Source of the DNA: Pyrocephalus nanus
Taxonomy: Eukaryota; Chordata; Aves; Passeriformes; Tyrannidae
Assembly (NCBI GenBank): GCA_038380795.1
Contig: CM076261.1
Location: 8,004,556 to 8,068,555, forward strand
Reading direction: 5' to 3'
Length of the DNA stretch: 64,000 nt
Position numbers and translations under genes: made by a program. This document shows, in pieces, positions 62,578 through 64,000 of the stretch. Position 1 is the first letter of the stretch; each line of letters starts with the position of its first letter. The notes under the pieces were generated by a model that saw only the letters and a list, made by a program, of their open reading frames with translations, was not told where the DNA came from and did not search any database.

Positions 62578-64000
62578 ATCCGTGTAAAAAGCTGAGAAAG
62601 GATAAGAATAACTGTGAGTCTGAAGGCTAGTCATGAAGAATATGACTCTTCTCCTGTAAGGCTGCACCACAGAAACAGCTGAGAAACACAGAAGGTAGGG
62701 GGAAACAGCGATATTTTGAGAAATAGCTAAATGATCACAGCACAGATTCAAGGGAATGAAAAGGTCTTTTTTCTTTCTCTTTCCCTCTTCAAAAGCAAGA
62801 AACTGCTTCATTTTTTCAGCACATTTTTTATACTAAACTACGCAATTCCAAATTCTTGCAAGTTGTATGCACCAGATAATTCAGCTCCTGGGTAGGTCTG
62901 TTTGCTTAGAAAAGATACTTTACAATGTTAATTTTCTCATAAGGTTTTTTAAAAGTTATGAATAAGCTGATTGAACATGAAACTTTCAGAATTCCCCTTT
63001 CACATAAATCATTTAACTTTTTATGCTAAATCAGCACAGCAGCTGAAGAAGCTGTTATGTAAGTATTAACAGGACAGCTACAGGTTTTTTTGTTGTTCCA
63101 TCATACTATTCAGGTAAGCTCATTTGTTGCCCGAAAATCACTGAGAACCCAAGCACTGATAAAAACCTTCCAAAATCTGTGTTCAAAAAAAGTCCTGCAG
63201 TATTCTGTATGAGAGTCATCTGCTCAACACAGCAAGTAGTTCCAAATATCTCTTGTGAGATCCTTCTAAAAACAGTATTTCCCACAAAGATATTGCTGGC
63301 TGAGTATATGGGCCTGACTGGGCTTTTAGTTTAACTGCAAATAAAGCCTCATCTACTGAGTAATTCTACATTTGCAATGGATTATATATTTAGAGAAAAC
63401 ACAGAGAAAATATACACTTGTCTTCTTCACCTATTTGAACTGTAAGTTGTTCAGACAAGAGACATTTTCTTCATGATTTTATAATAAAAAGGGCCTTACT
63501 AGCAATAAGAATATTAAAACTATAAGTAGAAATAATTAATGAAAAAAATGTCAAAAAGACGTGAGGCTCAGTGAACCAGAAGTCTTTTATGTTTAAGAAC
63601 AGAATTCCAATAACTTTTCTTTACTTTAGGCCACTATAACAGACATCTGCAGCAACAGGGACAAAGTTAGCCCACCTTTTCCAGAATTCCAGAAATTTCA
63701 GTTGGGACAAATTCTGAGTTTATATAAAGAAGCACACACAACTTGTCAATGTACATATGTTATCTCTTATCTTCGAGGGATACTTTAAAACACTGAAAGG
63801 AACAGGTTAGAGCCAGAATAAATATGCTATCCATTCACTGGGGAAGTGTTATACATTTGGATGAGTCAAGAGCAAGGGCTAGATCCTGTCCTTCAGCAAG
63901 GCTTTCCACTGCTCCCTTCATCAGCACAAAGCTGCCATAAAGACTTCACTGGTCACCTTATCTTGGCACTGCAGAGCTCATCTTACAGGTTTGGATGGTA

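Larger units (their letters stand above)
54006..64000. other. Intergenic DNA to the window end, no gene supported
   Basis: No recognised exon, RNA gene or transposon. Notable but unproven are three long plus frames at 54725-55456 (see findings) and somewhat GC-richer DNA at 59.5-60.4 kb, where a 59-codon frame reads plausibly but has no support. A T16 run lies at about 58669-58684. Confidence 0.68.

Noticed and set aside
1..64000. Search for endogenous retrovirus, tRNA, CRISPR, or prokaryotic-type systems
   Set aside because: I saw no primer-binding site with paired LTRs, no tRNA-like cloverleaf with A and B boxes, no regularly spaced repeats and no operon-like gene packing.

Overview
The window looks like bird nuclear DNA. 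The only recognisable transposons are three 3' fragments of CR1 LINEs, the dominant avian retrotransposon family. Two keep the CR1 3' end with its ATTCTRTGATT-type repeat. I see no mammalian SINE or L1 sequence. Most of the window is AT-rich, CpG-poor and broken by stops in all frames, as expected of intergenic or intronic vertebrate DNA.

The left end (1 to about 8.1 kb) holds the 3' end of a plus-strand, spliced protein-coding gene. A coding exon enters from outside the window and ends at a GT donor at 205/206 in phase 0. After an intron of about 6.65 kb, a terminal exon starts at 6861, also in phase 0. It has a good branch-point sequence and pyrimidine tract, encodes 69 more residues and stops at 7068-7070. 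A 3' UTR of about 1 kb follows, with an AATAAA signal at 8082 and a GT/T-rich element behind it. I do not recognise the protein. The visible tail is a short predicted helix followed by a Ser/Pro/Arg-rich, probably disordered C-terminus.

From 8.1 kb to 64 kb I cannot support any protein-coding gene. The open frames of 60-180 codons there have no recognisable domain or splice context and are at the level expected by chance. This stretch contains the CR1 fragments, several microsatellites and A- or T-rich tracts, a 47-base A run, a 22-bp direct repeat whose copies lie 1.6 kb apart, a 13-bp perfect hairpin at 30.1 kb, and a few blocks that look like conserved non-coding elements by composition only.

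The one sharp anomaly in the desert is a small CpG island at about 53.74-54.0 kb. It carries a G-quadruplex-forming GGGGACAC minisatellite and is the best candidate for an unannotated promoter. No CRISPR, viral, plasmid or other exotic system is visible.
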